Assembly: GCA_934700345.1 (NCBI GenBank) | Contig: CAKUXP010000004.1 | Location: 62,001 to 126,000 of the forward strand | Reading direction: 5' to 3' | Origin: an uncultured Fibrobacter sp. | GTDB taxonomy: Bacteria; Fibrobacterota; Fibrobacteria; Fibrobacterales; Fibrobacteraceae | Length of the DNA: 64,000 bases | In this document: in pieces, positions 9,178 to 17,382 of the stretch | How positions within the stretch are numbered: position 1 is the stretch's first letter | Layout of the letters: the number at the start of each line of letters is the position of its first letter | Position numbers and translations under genes: made by a program | Notes under the pieces: generated by a model | The model's database searches: none | What the model saw: the letters and a program-made list of their open reading frames with translations, nothing else | Told to the model about the DNA's origin: nothing

Positions 9178-10482
9178 TGTCCACTAAAAAATGAACTTAA
9201 TCGTCTGGAGTCCGCATAAATAAAGGGATAGAGACGATTTGACGAGTCAACGGATTTGAATTCGCGACAGGCAAAAGAGCGTATTTTTTAGCCGTACGCA
9301 CGAAAATCCGTACGTTTTTTCCCAATTGGCATCATTTCTGGACCGCAACCACTTCAACTATCTCGTCAGAAAATACGGTGGTGATCGCTATGTCAAGCAT
9401 TTTACCTGCTGGAACCAGCTACTGGCACTGACGTTCGGGCAACTTTCCAACCGTGATGGACTGCGATCCCTCATAATCGCATTCGATGCGCACCGCTCAA
9501 AATGCTACCATCTCGGAGTCGGTCGTCATGTAACCAGGAGCAACCTGGCGAAGGCTAACGAAAACAGGGATTTCCGTATTTTCGAGGATTTCGCCTACCA
9601 CATGATCGAACTCGCCCGTAAAAAGCGGACGAAGAAAATCTTCGGGTTCAAGGGCCATGTCTATGCATTCGACTCGACGACGATAGATCTCTGTCTGGAA
9701 TTTTTCGAATGGGCGAAGTTTCGCTCGACAAAGGGCGGCGTCAAAGTCCATACGCTTCTCGATGTCGAGACGCAGGTCCCTTCATTCATGTTGATTACGG
9801 AAGCCAGGATGAACGACGTGAAGGCCATGGATTCCATCCCTTACGAAACCCGCTCCTACTACGTATTTGACAGAGCCTATAATGATTTCGGGCGTCTTGC
9901 GCTGATTGATTCCTTGGGCTGTTTCTTTGTCATCAGGGCCAAGACGAACATACAGTACGAAGTCATCGAGACAAAGGAAAAAATTGCGGACAACATCCTG
10001 AAGGACTGCAGGATAACCCTGACCGGATACAGAACGAAGGAACTCTACGGTAAGCCGCTCCGCATGATGGAATACTACGATGCGGAAGAAAAGCGGATAT
10101 TCACTTACTTGACGAACTCGAACAGGATATCGGCAGGCCGTGTGGCCGAACTCTACAAGAACCGCGGGCTGGTGAAGCTGTTCTTCAAGTGGCTAAAGCA
10201 GCACCTGAAAATCAAGAAGTTCTGGGGGACGTCGGAGAACGCCGTGAAGATTCAGATCCATGTCGCCATAATCACCTATTGCCTCGTCGCGATTGTCCAC
10301 CACGACATGAAATTGAACCGCTCCCTGTACGAAATTCTCCAAATTCTGGGAATTTCGCTGACCGACAAGACCACACTTCAGGAACTTCTGACTGCAAAAG
10401 GGCTCGAAAAACAGGAAAGTGCCGAGGAAAACACTCTCGACCTTTTCAACGACCTGTTTTTATGTTAAATTTTTAGTGGACA
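9178..10482 (+). mobile_element. IS4-family insertion sequence
   Basis: 1305 bases bounded by 13-bp perfect inverted repeats (tgtccactaaaaa at 9178-9190 and its complement at 10470-10482). Similarity continues outward (tcactGC-tgtccac against tcactAG-tgtccac), so the true ends may lie a few bases further out. It carries one transposase gene. No clear target-site duplication is visible, and the two flanks do not rejoin into one gene, which suggests a deletion or recombination beside the element after insertion. Confidence 0.85.
9326..10468 (+). CDS. IS4-family DDE transposase, probably inactive
   Basis: 380 residues from a TTG codon. N-terminal DUF4372-like part (HFTCWNQLLALTFGQLSNRD), then DDE domain with FDSTT (first Asp) and YYVFDRAYND (second Asp). 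The YREG-type motif reads Y-K-N-R-G-L-V-K-L-F-F-K-W-L-K: the position expected for the catalytic Glu (Y-2-R-3-E-6-K) holds Lys, AAG for GAG. The reading frame is open further upstream and encodes an N-P-Y-V-F-S-Q-L segment typical of the family's start, but there is no ATG/GTG/TTG there, so the natural start also seems lost. Both changes suggest a copy that no longer moves by itself. Confidence 0.85.
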   Translation: MASFLDRNHFNYLVRKYGGDRYVKHFTCWNQLLALTFGQLSNRDGLRSLIIAFDAHRSKCYHLGVGRHVTRSNLAKANENRDFRIFEDFAYHMIELARKKRTKKIFGFKGHVYAFDSTTIDLCLEFFEWAKFRSTKGGVKVHTLLDVETQVPSFMLITEARMNDVKAMDSIPYETRSYYVFDRAYNDFGRLALIDSLGCFFVIRAKTNIQYEVIETKEKIADNILKDCRITLTGYRTKELYGKPLRMMEYYDAEEKRIFTYLTNSNRISAGRVAELYKNRGLVKLFFKWLKQHLKIKKFWGTSENAVKIQIHVAIITYCLVAIVHHDMKLNRSLYEILQILGISLTDKTTLQELLTAKGLEKQESAEENTLDLFNDLFLC

Positions 10483-10518
10483 CTAGTGACTCAAAATGTA
10501 ACTAGAGAGGAATGAAAA

Positions 10519-12669
10519 ATGTTAAATAAAGATGATGTCGTAAAACTTTTTGTTGAATATGGCTTTGAATATCAAGAAAAAATTTCTGGAAGTAAATTTC
10601 TTGTATTCACTTTTAAATCAGGTTTTTTCCATAATGTTGAAATTGTTTTACTTTCTAAAGACATCAATGCATCCGATAATAGTGAGATTGATAGAGTTAT
10701 TAGCGATTACAAAAAATTGCGTTTTTCTATTGGAGAACCTAGTGAATATAGTGATATAAATGAAATTCGAAACAAATTATTTGACGGTTTTTTTGAAACG
10801 AAAGAATGGAAACAAAATATTATAGAAACATATGAAAACTTTTGCACTAGCATATCGGAATCTCTACCAATTGGATCGAGCCAGTATTCCTACATTAATT
10901 CTTCGTATGTCAAAAATGATAGTTGCGCCTTAAACGGGTCAATTGTTGAAGATGTTATTAATCAATTAAAAGAACCTGGCCCAAGCCTTATTTTAATGGA
11001 GGCTCCAGCTGGCTTTGGAAAAACCTGTACATCATACGAAGTTATCAATAATTTAGCACGTTCGAATCAAGTGTCCACGCCGATTCCTTTTTTTACGGAA
11101 TTTTCACGAGATCGTCAAGCAGTAACATTTAGTCATATTTTTGTGAAAGAGGTAGATCATTCTTTTCGAGTAAAATCAGATCTTGTTATAAGAGAGGTTC
11201 AAAAGGGACGGATTGTAGTTGTTTTAGATGGCTTCGATGAATTACTTCATGATTCAAAAGACAAGAATGATGGTGCGCAAAAACAATCCTTTGAAAATGT
11301 TGAACCGATGTTAGAGACAATCGGAGACCTTTTAATAGATAGCGCAAAAATAATCATAACATCACGTCGATCAGCTGTATTTGATTCCGCGTTTTTTTAT
11401 GAATGGATGAATAATAGAGAAAAAAAATTTAATATAATCCGATATCGGATAAATCCTCCAAAATTATCAGATTGGTTACCTGAGGAAAGAATTGAAGCGA
11501 TAAAGAAAACGCCTCTCGTGTTAGACAACTTGTCAAATCCTGTTTTACTCAGTTTTTTAAGATTTTTGAGCGAAAAAATGTTTAACGAATTAATGAATAA
11601 ACCTTTCGAAATCATTGATGCGTATATAGAAAATATGCTAGATAGAGAGCGCGCTCGTCAAGAACTTAGAATGAGTAGTGAGGAACAAAATGAATTTTTA
11701 ACGACTATCGCTAGCGACATGTGTATGAAAAATTACACAAGTATACCGAAAGAAGATTTGGTAAATAATATAAAAACTCTTTGTGGTCCATTGTTGGAGA
11801 AAACAAGAAATACATATCCGTTAGGAACAAAACCCACCATCGATAAACTCGCCACGACTTTGTCTCACCACTGTTTTTTTGATAGAACTTTAAATGGTAA
11901 TTTAATTCAATTTATTAATGAATTTGTATTTGGATATTATTTGTCGAATTGTTTAATGCAAACAGATGACTGGTTGCCAAATAACGAACGATTCCTTGAG
12001 CCTGCTGTTTTATCATTTCAAGCAAGGGAGATAGAGAAAAAGGAGTGTATGTGGAAAAAAATAGGAACCATAAAAGGAATTTTAGAGCGATCCGATAGAA
12101 TTAAATATGAACAATTGTTACGGAACAAGGTTGACGATGACGCATACAACGATTCAGATATAAAAGAAGTTTTTTTCGAAAATATTCCATTGTTTGAAAC
12201 AAATGAAATTAAAAATACGGTATTTACAAATTGTAAATTTAAGAACTGTATTTTCTATTGGCAAAATTTCAAGGAAGTCTCCTTTTTAAATTGTACTTTT
12301 TGGGATTGCAAATCCATTATTGTTGAAAAAGAAACAAAACCAATAGTTGAATTTTATAACTGCGCTTCATCAGAACCTGAATTCATATCAAATATTGAAT
12401 CTTCAGGACAAGATGAAATTACATCAGAAACTATAGATGTTGAATTTTATATCTTAAGCGAAATTTGCCCTCTGGGGTCATCTTTGAATAATGCTCACTT
12501 CTACTGGCCTAAGTTGCTAAGTGTGAAAGAATTCACTAAAAAACAAATCTTTAATGGTTTGAAATGTCTGAAGAAAAAAGGGCTTTTAGAAGATGCTCAT
12601 AATCACGATTTTATGAAGATTAATACATCGAAATATGGAGAAATTAAGCAAATTTTGGGACGCGTATAA
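10519..12669 (+). CDS. NACHT-type STAND NTPase (candidate defence sensor)
   Basis: 716 residues. An unfamiliar N-terminal domain (1-130) precedes a NACHT module: Walker A APAGFGKTC at 162-170, Walker B VVVLDGFDEL at 233-242 with the extra acidic residue typical of NACHT, and IIITSRRSA near 278-286. A helical part follows, then a short stretch with pentapeptide-like FxNCxFxNC spacing (about 570-605), and a C-terminal winged-helix-like end (FTKKQIFNGLKCLKKKGLL). STAND NTPases switch on when a ligand is bound and act through an effector domain or partner. No effector is seen in this chain, and the RelA/SpoT-like gene two bases downstream is the obvious partner. AGAGGA precedes the ATG. The IS right end is 36 bases upstream. 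Strongly AT-rich, so probably acquired. Confidence 0.85.
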   Translation: MLNKDDVVKLFVEYGFEYQEKISGSKFLVFTFKSGFFHNVEIVLLSKDINASDNSEIDRVISDYKKLRFSIGEPSEYSDINEIRNKLFDGFFETKEWKQNIIETYENFCTSISESLPIGSSQYSYINSSYVKNDSCALNGSIVEDVINQLKEPGPSLILMEAPAGFGKTCTSYEVINNLARSNQVSTPIPFFTEFSRDRQAVTFSHIFVKEVDHSFRVKSDLVIREVQKGRIVVVLDGFDELLHDSKDKNDGAQKQSFENVEPMLETIGDLLIDSAKIIITSRRSAVFDSAFFYEWMNNREKKFNIIRYRINPPKLSDWLPEERIEAIKKTPLVLDNLSNPVLLSFLRFLSEKMFNELMNKPFEIIDAYIENMLDRERARQELRMSSEEQNEFLTTIASDMCMKNYTSIPKEDLVNNIKTLCGPLLEKTRNTYPLGTKPTIDKLATTLSHHCFFDRTLNGNLIQFINEFVFGYYLSNCLMQTDDWLPNNERFLEPAVLSFQAREIEKKECMWKKIGTIKGILERSDRIKYEQLLRNKVDDDAYNDSDIKEVFFENIPLFETNEIKNTVFTNCKFKNCIFYWQNFKEVSFLNCTFWDCKSIIVEKETKPIVEFYNCASSEPEFISNIESSGQDEITSETIDVEFYILSEICPLGSSLNNAHFYWPKLLSVKEFTKKQIFNGLKCLKKKGLLEDAHNHDFMKINTSKYGEIKQILGRV

Positions 12670-12671
12670 TT

Positions 12672-13589
12672 ATGAAAAAAAATATTCTTGCACAAATTGT
12701 TGATGAAATAAAAACTCCATTGGACAAAATCGGCGTCCTTTATAGAATTTATAGTAGATCAAAAAGTGAAGGCTCTATTCAAAATAAATTTTCGAATGCT
12801 CAAAAAAAAGGAAAACCATATGGGACAATGCAAAATGGAAAGTTAAAAAAAATGCAGGACCTTTATGGAATTAGAATCGTTCTCTATTTTTCAGATGATG
12901 TGAAAATTGTACATGAAATTTTATCATCAATTTTTGAGGAGAGAAAAGAAGATTCAGAAACGCATGATTTAGAGGGAAACGCTTTTAAGGACACATTCAA
13001 ACCTGTTCGATACAATCTTATTTATTCAATACCCTCAAGATACAACTTTACCGTAAATACAATATTCCAATATAGGGAATGGAATAATTGTATTGATTCT
13101 ACCTTTGAAGTCCAGATTAGAACTACTTTATCGGAAGGTTGGTATGAAGTCGAACATGATTTGCGTTATAAAAATCAGGATGATTGGAAGTCGTATGATG
13201 TTGAATGGAGACAGTTGAACGGAATACTGGCCTCTTTGGAGACAAATGACTGGGCTATGATTCAAATTTTTGATTCTCTAGCACATAAGTTGTACAGAGC
13301 AAAATCTTGGCCTGCTATGCTAAAATTGAAGCTTAGAATACGTGTGGACTTGCAAAGTGAACTTTCTAATGAGATAATTGATCTATTTAATCGAAATATA
13401 GATTTGGCTAAAAGGTATATTAGAATTAACCGAAACGAAATCTTAACTGAAATGAATAGACTAGGATTCTACTATCCGTTATGTTTGGATAATATTGTAT
13501 ATTTCATAAATCTGATTGACGAAAAACCAAATCAAGATTTAATTCAGATGACTCCTAAAATCATGATAGATGAAATGAAAAAATACTAA
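12672..13589 (+). CDS. RelA/SpoT-domain nucleotidyl(pyrophospho)transferase, likely toxic effector
   Basis: 305 residues. Synthetase-domain motifs are visible: RSKSEGSIQNK at 29-39, QDLYGIRIVLYFSDD at 62-76, the metal-coordinating Glu in EVQIRT at 146-151 and EHDLRYK at 161-167. The substrate-side motif that is usually G-Y-x-S-L-H reads R-Y-N-L-I-Y (113-118). No HD hydrolase, TGS or ACT domain, so it resembles small alarmone synthetases, including toxic members that modify nucleotides or tRNA. The ATG is two bases after the NACHT stop, indicating coupled expression. I infer that the NACHT protein controls this enzyme. A housekeeping ppGpp synthetase is unlikely given the setting and the altered pocket. 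Confidence 0.85.
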   Translation: MKKNILAQIVDEIKTPLDKIGVLYRIYSRSKSEGSIQNKFSNAQKKGKPYGTMQNGKLKKMQDLYGIRIVLYFSDDVKIVHEILSSIFEERKEDSETHDLEGNAFKDTFKPVRYNLIYSIPSRYNFTVNTIFQYREWNNCIDSTFEVQIRTTLSEGWYEVEHDLRYKNQDDWKSYDVEWRQLNGILASLETNDWAMIQIFDSLAHKLYRAKSWPAMLKLKLRIRVDLQSELSNEIIDLFNRNIDLAKRYIRINRNEILTEMNRLGFYYPLCLDNIVYFINLIDEKPNQDLIQMTPKIMIDEMKKY

Positions 13590-13625
13590 GGAATTTTATC
13601 GAGCTAATCTGACGTGGTTGAGTAT

Positions 13626-15635
13626 TCAGAAATGCGATGTCAAACGGGAAAAAAGGGTGTTTGAATTTTCTGTAACTAAAAATTCATTTTTCAACAAATT
13701 AAAGAAAACTTTATTCCTGCAAGAAGCCAATTCATAAATATCCTCAAACGAATACAATTCTATCCTTATGGGAACAGAATCCATGGGATCATCTACATTA
13801 GGTTTTGTAAACGATTCATCACTGTAATATGAATTTTCCAAAAAAGGGATTTTTTTAAAACGTCCGCTTGATTGCGGGGAACGCAATTCCTTCCTTATAT
13901 CATCTCGATTGGCTAATATATATCCAGCAAATAAAACGTTTTTCGCATCAACTCTCCAATTCAAGTATCTTGTTGAATCATTATAAAAATCTTGTGCATA
14001 GCGTTTTACTTGGGCAATCATCCCCTCTTCTTTATCTCCAGCATTATGTGCTTTTGTCGTTGATTTTAATTCTACAATTAGAACCTCTTTTGTCTTTTCA
14101 GGGTCGTCAGCCCAAATGTAAATGTCAGATGCTGATTGACCATTTTTTGTACTTTGCGCTTTAAAATCATTTGAAAAAATAGTGAACTTGTCATCCAAAA
14201 TCCACAAATTATGCAAATGATTTATATTTGTAGAATTATTTAGCGTAGTCCCTCTTTTAAAGAACAATTCATGCACTTTGCTTTCTAATTCAGGTTTGTC
14301 ATTACCATTGTCATCAAACATTTTTATTAAGTTACGCAACTTTTCAAGAACCCGCTCTCTATGTTTAACATAAATGTGTAAACTTGAATTTAAAAGCTTT
14401 TGGCAATCTTCGGACTCTTCAAAAGAATCTTCAGCAGCATTTTCTTTTTCCGATATTTCTTTTGACCAAAATTTTTTTTCAATCTGACTTTTCTTTTCTA
14501 CGGCATTCTTTAAAATTTCGCTTTCATTAGCAACTATTTTTCTAGATTCAAGAACTTCTTTGTCAACAAAATTTTCTAATGACGGAAATTTCTTTTCAAA
14601 ATCCCTTAAATTCTTTTTCGTAGCACTTTGATTTTTCTGAATAATTTTTGCAAAATGAGCATCAAGATTTTTTGTTATTTCATCGTTGATTTTTATAGCG
14701 TCCGCGTCATCAATTTCAATTCTTTCACCTTTAGTATCAACATTTTCATCAAATAGAGATGATGTTAAATAAAAGTGATATCCCTCTTCGCTTTCCAACT
14801 CATATGATATTTTATGGGATAGCATTTCCGCTTTTAAATTTCTCGCAAAGCATGCAATTACTTGGTCTCCCTTCATCTTTTGTTTTGTTTTTATTAACCA
14901 AAGATTAAATTGGTAGGATGTATTATCACTTAATTCTAAGCTGAAATTTAGAGGTTCAATTTCATTTTCCAAAGACTCTTTTTTAATTAAATCAGACTCG
15001 CCATTATAAGCAATCTTTATTTCCAACTTTTCATTATTAACAATAAACGGAAAGAACGTTTCAATAAGCCAAAGTTTCAAAGATTTAACATCTAAACAAT
15101 TTTTGAAAAATGTCTTTGCTCTTTTAATAGAATTCTGCTTTGATATATCAATTTTTAAAAGCGTGTAAGAATCATTTTCTTCAGTGGCTGATTCAGAAAA
15201 AAGATCAAAATCGAAAATTTCATTTTTTCTATATGGGTAAGGAATATTTCTTTTCTTGTAATTCCCATTTACGTCCTTATAAACCGTCTCATAGTTTGCC
15301 GAATCCGAAAAATAAACAATGGCAAGTCGCCCTTGACCTAAAGGGTGAAAATTCATTTTTTCTTTATCAGGATTTTGTTTATCTAGTTCCTCAAAGTATT
15401 TGCTATTATTTTCCGTAAAACCATCACCATTATCTCTTAATTCAATTTCACATTTATTTTCATCAATAAAAATCTTTAAATTAATCTTGGGTGTAAAACC
15501 ACTTTCTCTTTTTTCTCGTATAAGAACGGCATGAATAGAATTGGAAATTATTTCTCTCAAGAGAAATGAGAATTTTTCTCTACCATTTTTGTACTCTTTT
15601 TCCGCTCGAAAAATAACATCAGATCTTTGTTCCAT
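13626..15635 (-). CDS. GHKL (Hsp90/MORC-like) ATPase with C-terminal PD-(D/E)XK nuclease
   Basis: 669 residues from the ATG at 15633-15635, which has AGGAG at the right distance; a frame start at 15656 overlapping the upstream stop lacks this. The GHKL fold is marked by the N-box REIISNSIHAV (about 26-36), the G1 box DNGDGF (about 68-73) and HPLGQGRLAIVYF. A charged, coiled middle part follows. Near residues 507-540 is a nuclease-like core D-D-P-E-K-T-K-E-V-L-I-V-E-L-K-S with a downstream AQVKRYAQ helix. The architecture suggests ATP-driven clamp closure coupled to DNA cleavage. Second gene behind the DUF262 gene, ending 36 bases from the convergent RelA/SpoT-like gene. Very AT-rich. I do not recognise a named system. 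Confidence 0.75.
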   Translation of the reverse strand: MEQRSDVIFRAEKEYKNGREKFSFLLREIISNSIHAVLIREKRESGFTPKINLKIFIDENKCEIELRDNGDGFTENNSKYFEELDKQNPDKEKMNFHPLGQGRLAIVYFSDSANYETVYKDVNGNYKKRNIPYPYRKNEIFDFDLFSESATEENDSYTLLKIDISKQNSIKRAKTFFKNCLDVKSLKLWLIETFFPFIVNNEKLEIKIAYNGESDLIKKESLENEIEPLNFSLELSDNTSYQFNLWLIKTKQKMKGDQVIACFARNLKAEMLSHKISYELESEEGYHFYLTSSLFDENVDTKGERIEIDDADAIKINDEITKNLDAHFAKIIQKNQSATKKNLRDFEKKFPSLENFVDKEVLESRKIVANESEILKNAVEKKSQIEKKFWSKEISEKENAAEDSFEESEDCQKLLNSSLHIYVKHRERVLEKLRNLIKMFDDNGNDKPELESKVHELFFKRGTTLNNSTNINHLHNLWILDDKFTIFSNDFKAQSTKNGQSASDIYIWADDPEKTKEVLIVELKSTTKAHNAGDKEEGMIAQVKRYAQDFYNDSTRYLNWRVDAKNVLFAGYILANRDDIRKELRSPQSSGRFKKIPFLENSYYSDESFTKPNVDDPMDSVPIRIELYSFEDIYELASCRNKVFFNLLKNEFLVTENSNTLFSRLTSHF

Positions 15636-15655
15636 ACGAAAACTCCTATAAGACA

Positions 15656-17359
15656 TTAAAACGAAAAACTTTTTAGTTTCTTCGCCATCATATCCTTACG
15701 TTTATCCGCAAACTCTAGGAAATGATCAAAATCGTATGATTCCATCTCTGGTATCATATGACGTTCCTTAAATTTTTCATCTCTTGTCTTAATCCAAGAA
15801 TCAAAGGACTCTTTGTTTTTAGATTTATTTTCTGAATCATCTAAAAGTTCAAGGTTGCAAATTGTATTATAAGTAGATAGATATAACTCTATTTTCTCAT
15901 CATCATATCCACGAGCTCTAAGTTTTTTCTTATTAAATTCTGTTTGAGGATATATGTGATCCTCGTTAAAATGGCGATCTTTCCAGTCGCGTCCTGGATA
16001 CATCAAAGAAAGGATAAGAAAGCTATATTTCGAAGAATACTTGTATTGCAAGAAGTTGTCTATTTCATAATCATTAAATTCAGATGTTAGCATAAGATCT
16101 TTGTTAATCTTATCATACGGAAATGAATCCTTTTCGTCTCCAATAGACGTTCGCATTTTTGTAAGTGTTGAGTCACTAGACCCTCCAGTAACATTTTTCA
16201 GCAAACAGAAAATGAGCCACTTCTGAATTACAGTTTGATCCAAGACATCTACAGAGCTAGACGAGGACAAATACGTTTTGGAATCCTTGTTCTTTAGGTA
16301 TAATGCAACAGGAAGCAATGCTAAACGACTGACCAAATTTTTATCTACAATACCCAAAGTACTAACTAATTTTACTGTATCAAAAATCGCTTTTTTAGTT
16401 TCTTCCCAATGATTTTCAATTAACTCCAAATTTTTTTGCGTGAATGAGCTCAATTTATATTGGATAGGAAGATTTTCTGTTAAAAACATGGCGGCTTTCA
16501 TAACGAAGTCTCGATCAAACGAATAACCCGCTCCAACACTATTGATATTTTCTGTAAATTCGTTTATTTCTTCCCTTGCATTTAGCGTTTTCCACTTTGC
16601 AGTAGCAGTAGATAACAAAATATCGCTATATTCTAGTTTTTTTCCACCGGTATTTGTTCGAATAAATATTTCAAGAACTTTATCATAATCATTCGATTTT
16701 TCTTCGTAAAAATTGATTATTCGTGATACATTTATGACGGAATGTAATTTTCCAATCATTCTCTTTGCTGTCTTTAACTCATCTTCTGAATAGCCAGACA
16801 TCCACTTGTCAAGCTTTTCCTTTGCATCTTCCGCATCCTCATCATTGAGGATTTCTCCAACGCGATACCAATATTGCTTACCCCCTAATTTAGAATCATA
16901 TGTATCATTTTCCCTAAATGCAAATTGGTATGTAAGTTCCTCGGGAGAATCGTTTGGCTTATCCAAAAGCAAATTAAGATATAAATAGGTTTTCCGCCAT
17001 TTTCTATAAAAAAATCGATACGACCCTCTCAGACCTATATTGATAGATGTTATTCGTTGTTGCCCATCTAATACGAGATAAATATCTCTATTCACTCCAT
17101 CTAAATTTGAAGGAGTATTATGCGGACTCGCCTGATCAAACTCGCGAATAAAATCATACGACATCCAATCTGATTTATGTTCCTCACGAATTCTCCAAAA
17201 CAGGAAAGAACTGATTGGATAGCCACTCATTAATGAATCAAATAATTTGCATATTTGATATGGACTCCAAACATATTCTCTTTGTATAGCAGGAAGAAAT
17301 GCACATTTGTTAATCTTTTCCTCAAGTAACTCTTTGATGGTTGTGTTTTCGTATGCCAT
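15656..17359 (-). CDS. GmrSD-like DUF262/DUF1524 protein (type IV restriction-like)
   Basis: 567 residues. N-terminal DUF262 (ParB/sulfiredoxin-like NTPase) motifs: PAIQREYVW at 23-31 and DGQQRITS at 98-105. The C-terminal DUF1524 HNH nuclease is marked by NEDHIYPQ (about 465-472) and YNTICNLELLDDSENKSKNK (about 497-516). The GmrS and GmrD functions are thus in one chain, as in single-chain type IV enzymes that cut modified phage DNA. It follows the type IIG gene by 23 bases and precedes the GHKL-nuclease gene by 20. AAAGGA precedes its ATG. All key residues appear present. Confidence 0.88.
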   Translation of the reverse strand: MAYENTTIKELLEEKINKCAFLPAIQREYVWSPYQICKLFDSLMSGYPISSFLFWRIREEHKSDWMSYDFIREFDQASPHNTPSNLDGVNRDIYLVLDGQQRITSINIGLRGSYRFFYRKWRKTYLYLNLLLDKPNDSPEELTYQFAFRENDTYDSKLGGKQYWYRVGEILNDEDAEDAKEKLDKWMSGYSEDELKTAKRMIGKLHSVINVSRIINFYEEKSNDYDKVLEIFIRTNTGGKKLEYSDILLSTATAKWKTLNAREEINEFTENINSVGAGYSFDRDFVMKAAMFLTENLPIQYKLSSFTQKNLELIENHWEETKKAIFDTVKLVSTLGIVDKNLVSRLALLPVALYLKNKDSKTYLSSSSSVDVLDQTVIQKWLIFCLLKNVTGGSSDSTLTKMRTSIGDEKDSFPYDKINKDLMLTSEFNDYEIDNFLQYKYSSKYSFLILSLMYPGRDWKDRHFNEDHIYPQTEFNKKKLRARGYDDEKIELYLSTYNTICNLELLDDSENKSKNKESFDSWIKTRDEKFKERHMIPEMESYDFDHFLEFADKRKDMMAKKLKSFSF

Positions 17360-17382
17360 GCTTTAATCCTTTATTATAAAAT

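Noticed and set aside
9177..10490. Target-site duplication of the IS element
   Set aside because: Bases next to the two ends form an extension of the inverted repeat rather than a direct repeat; no duplication could be confirmed by eye.
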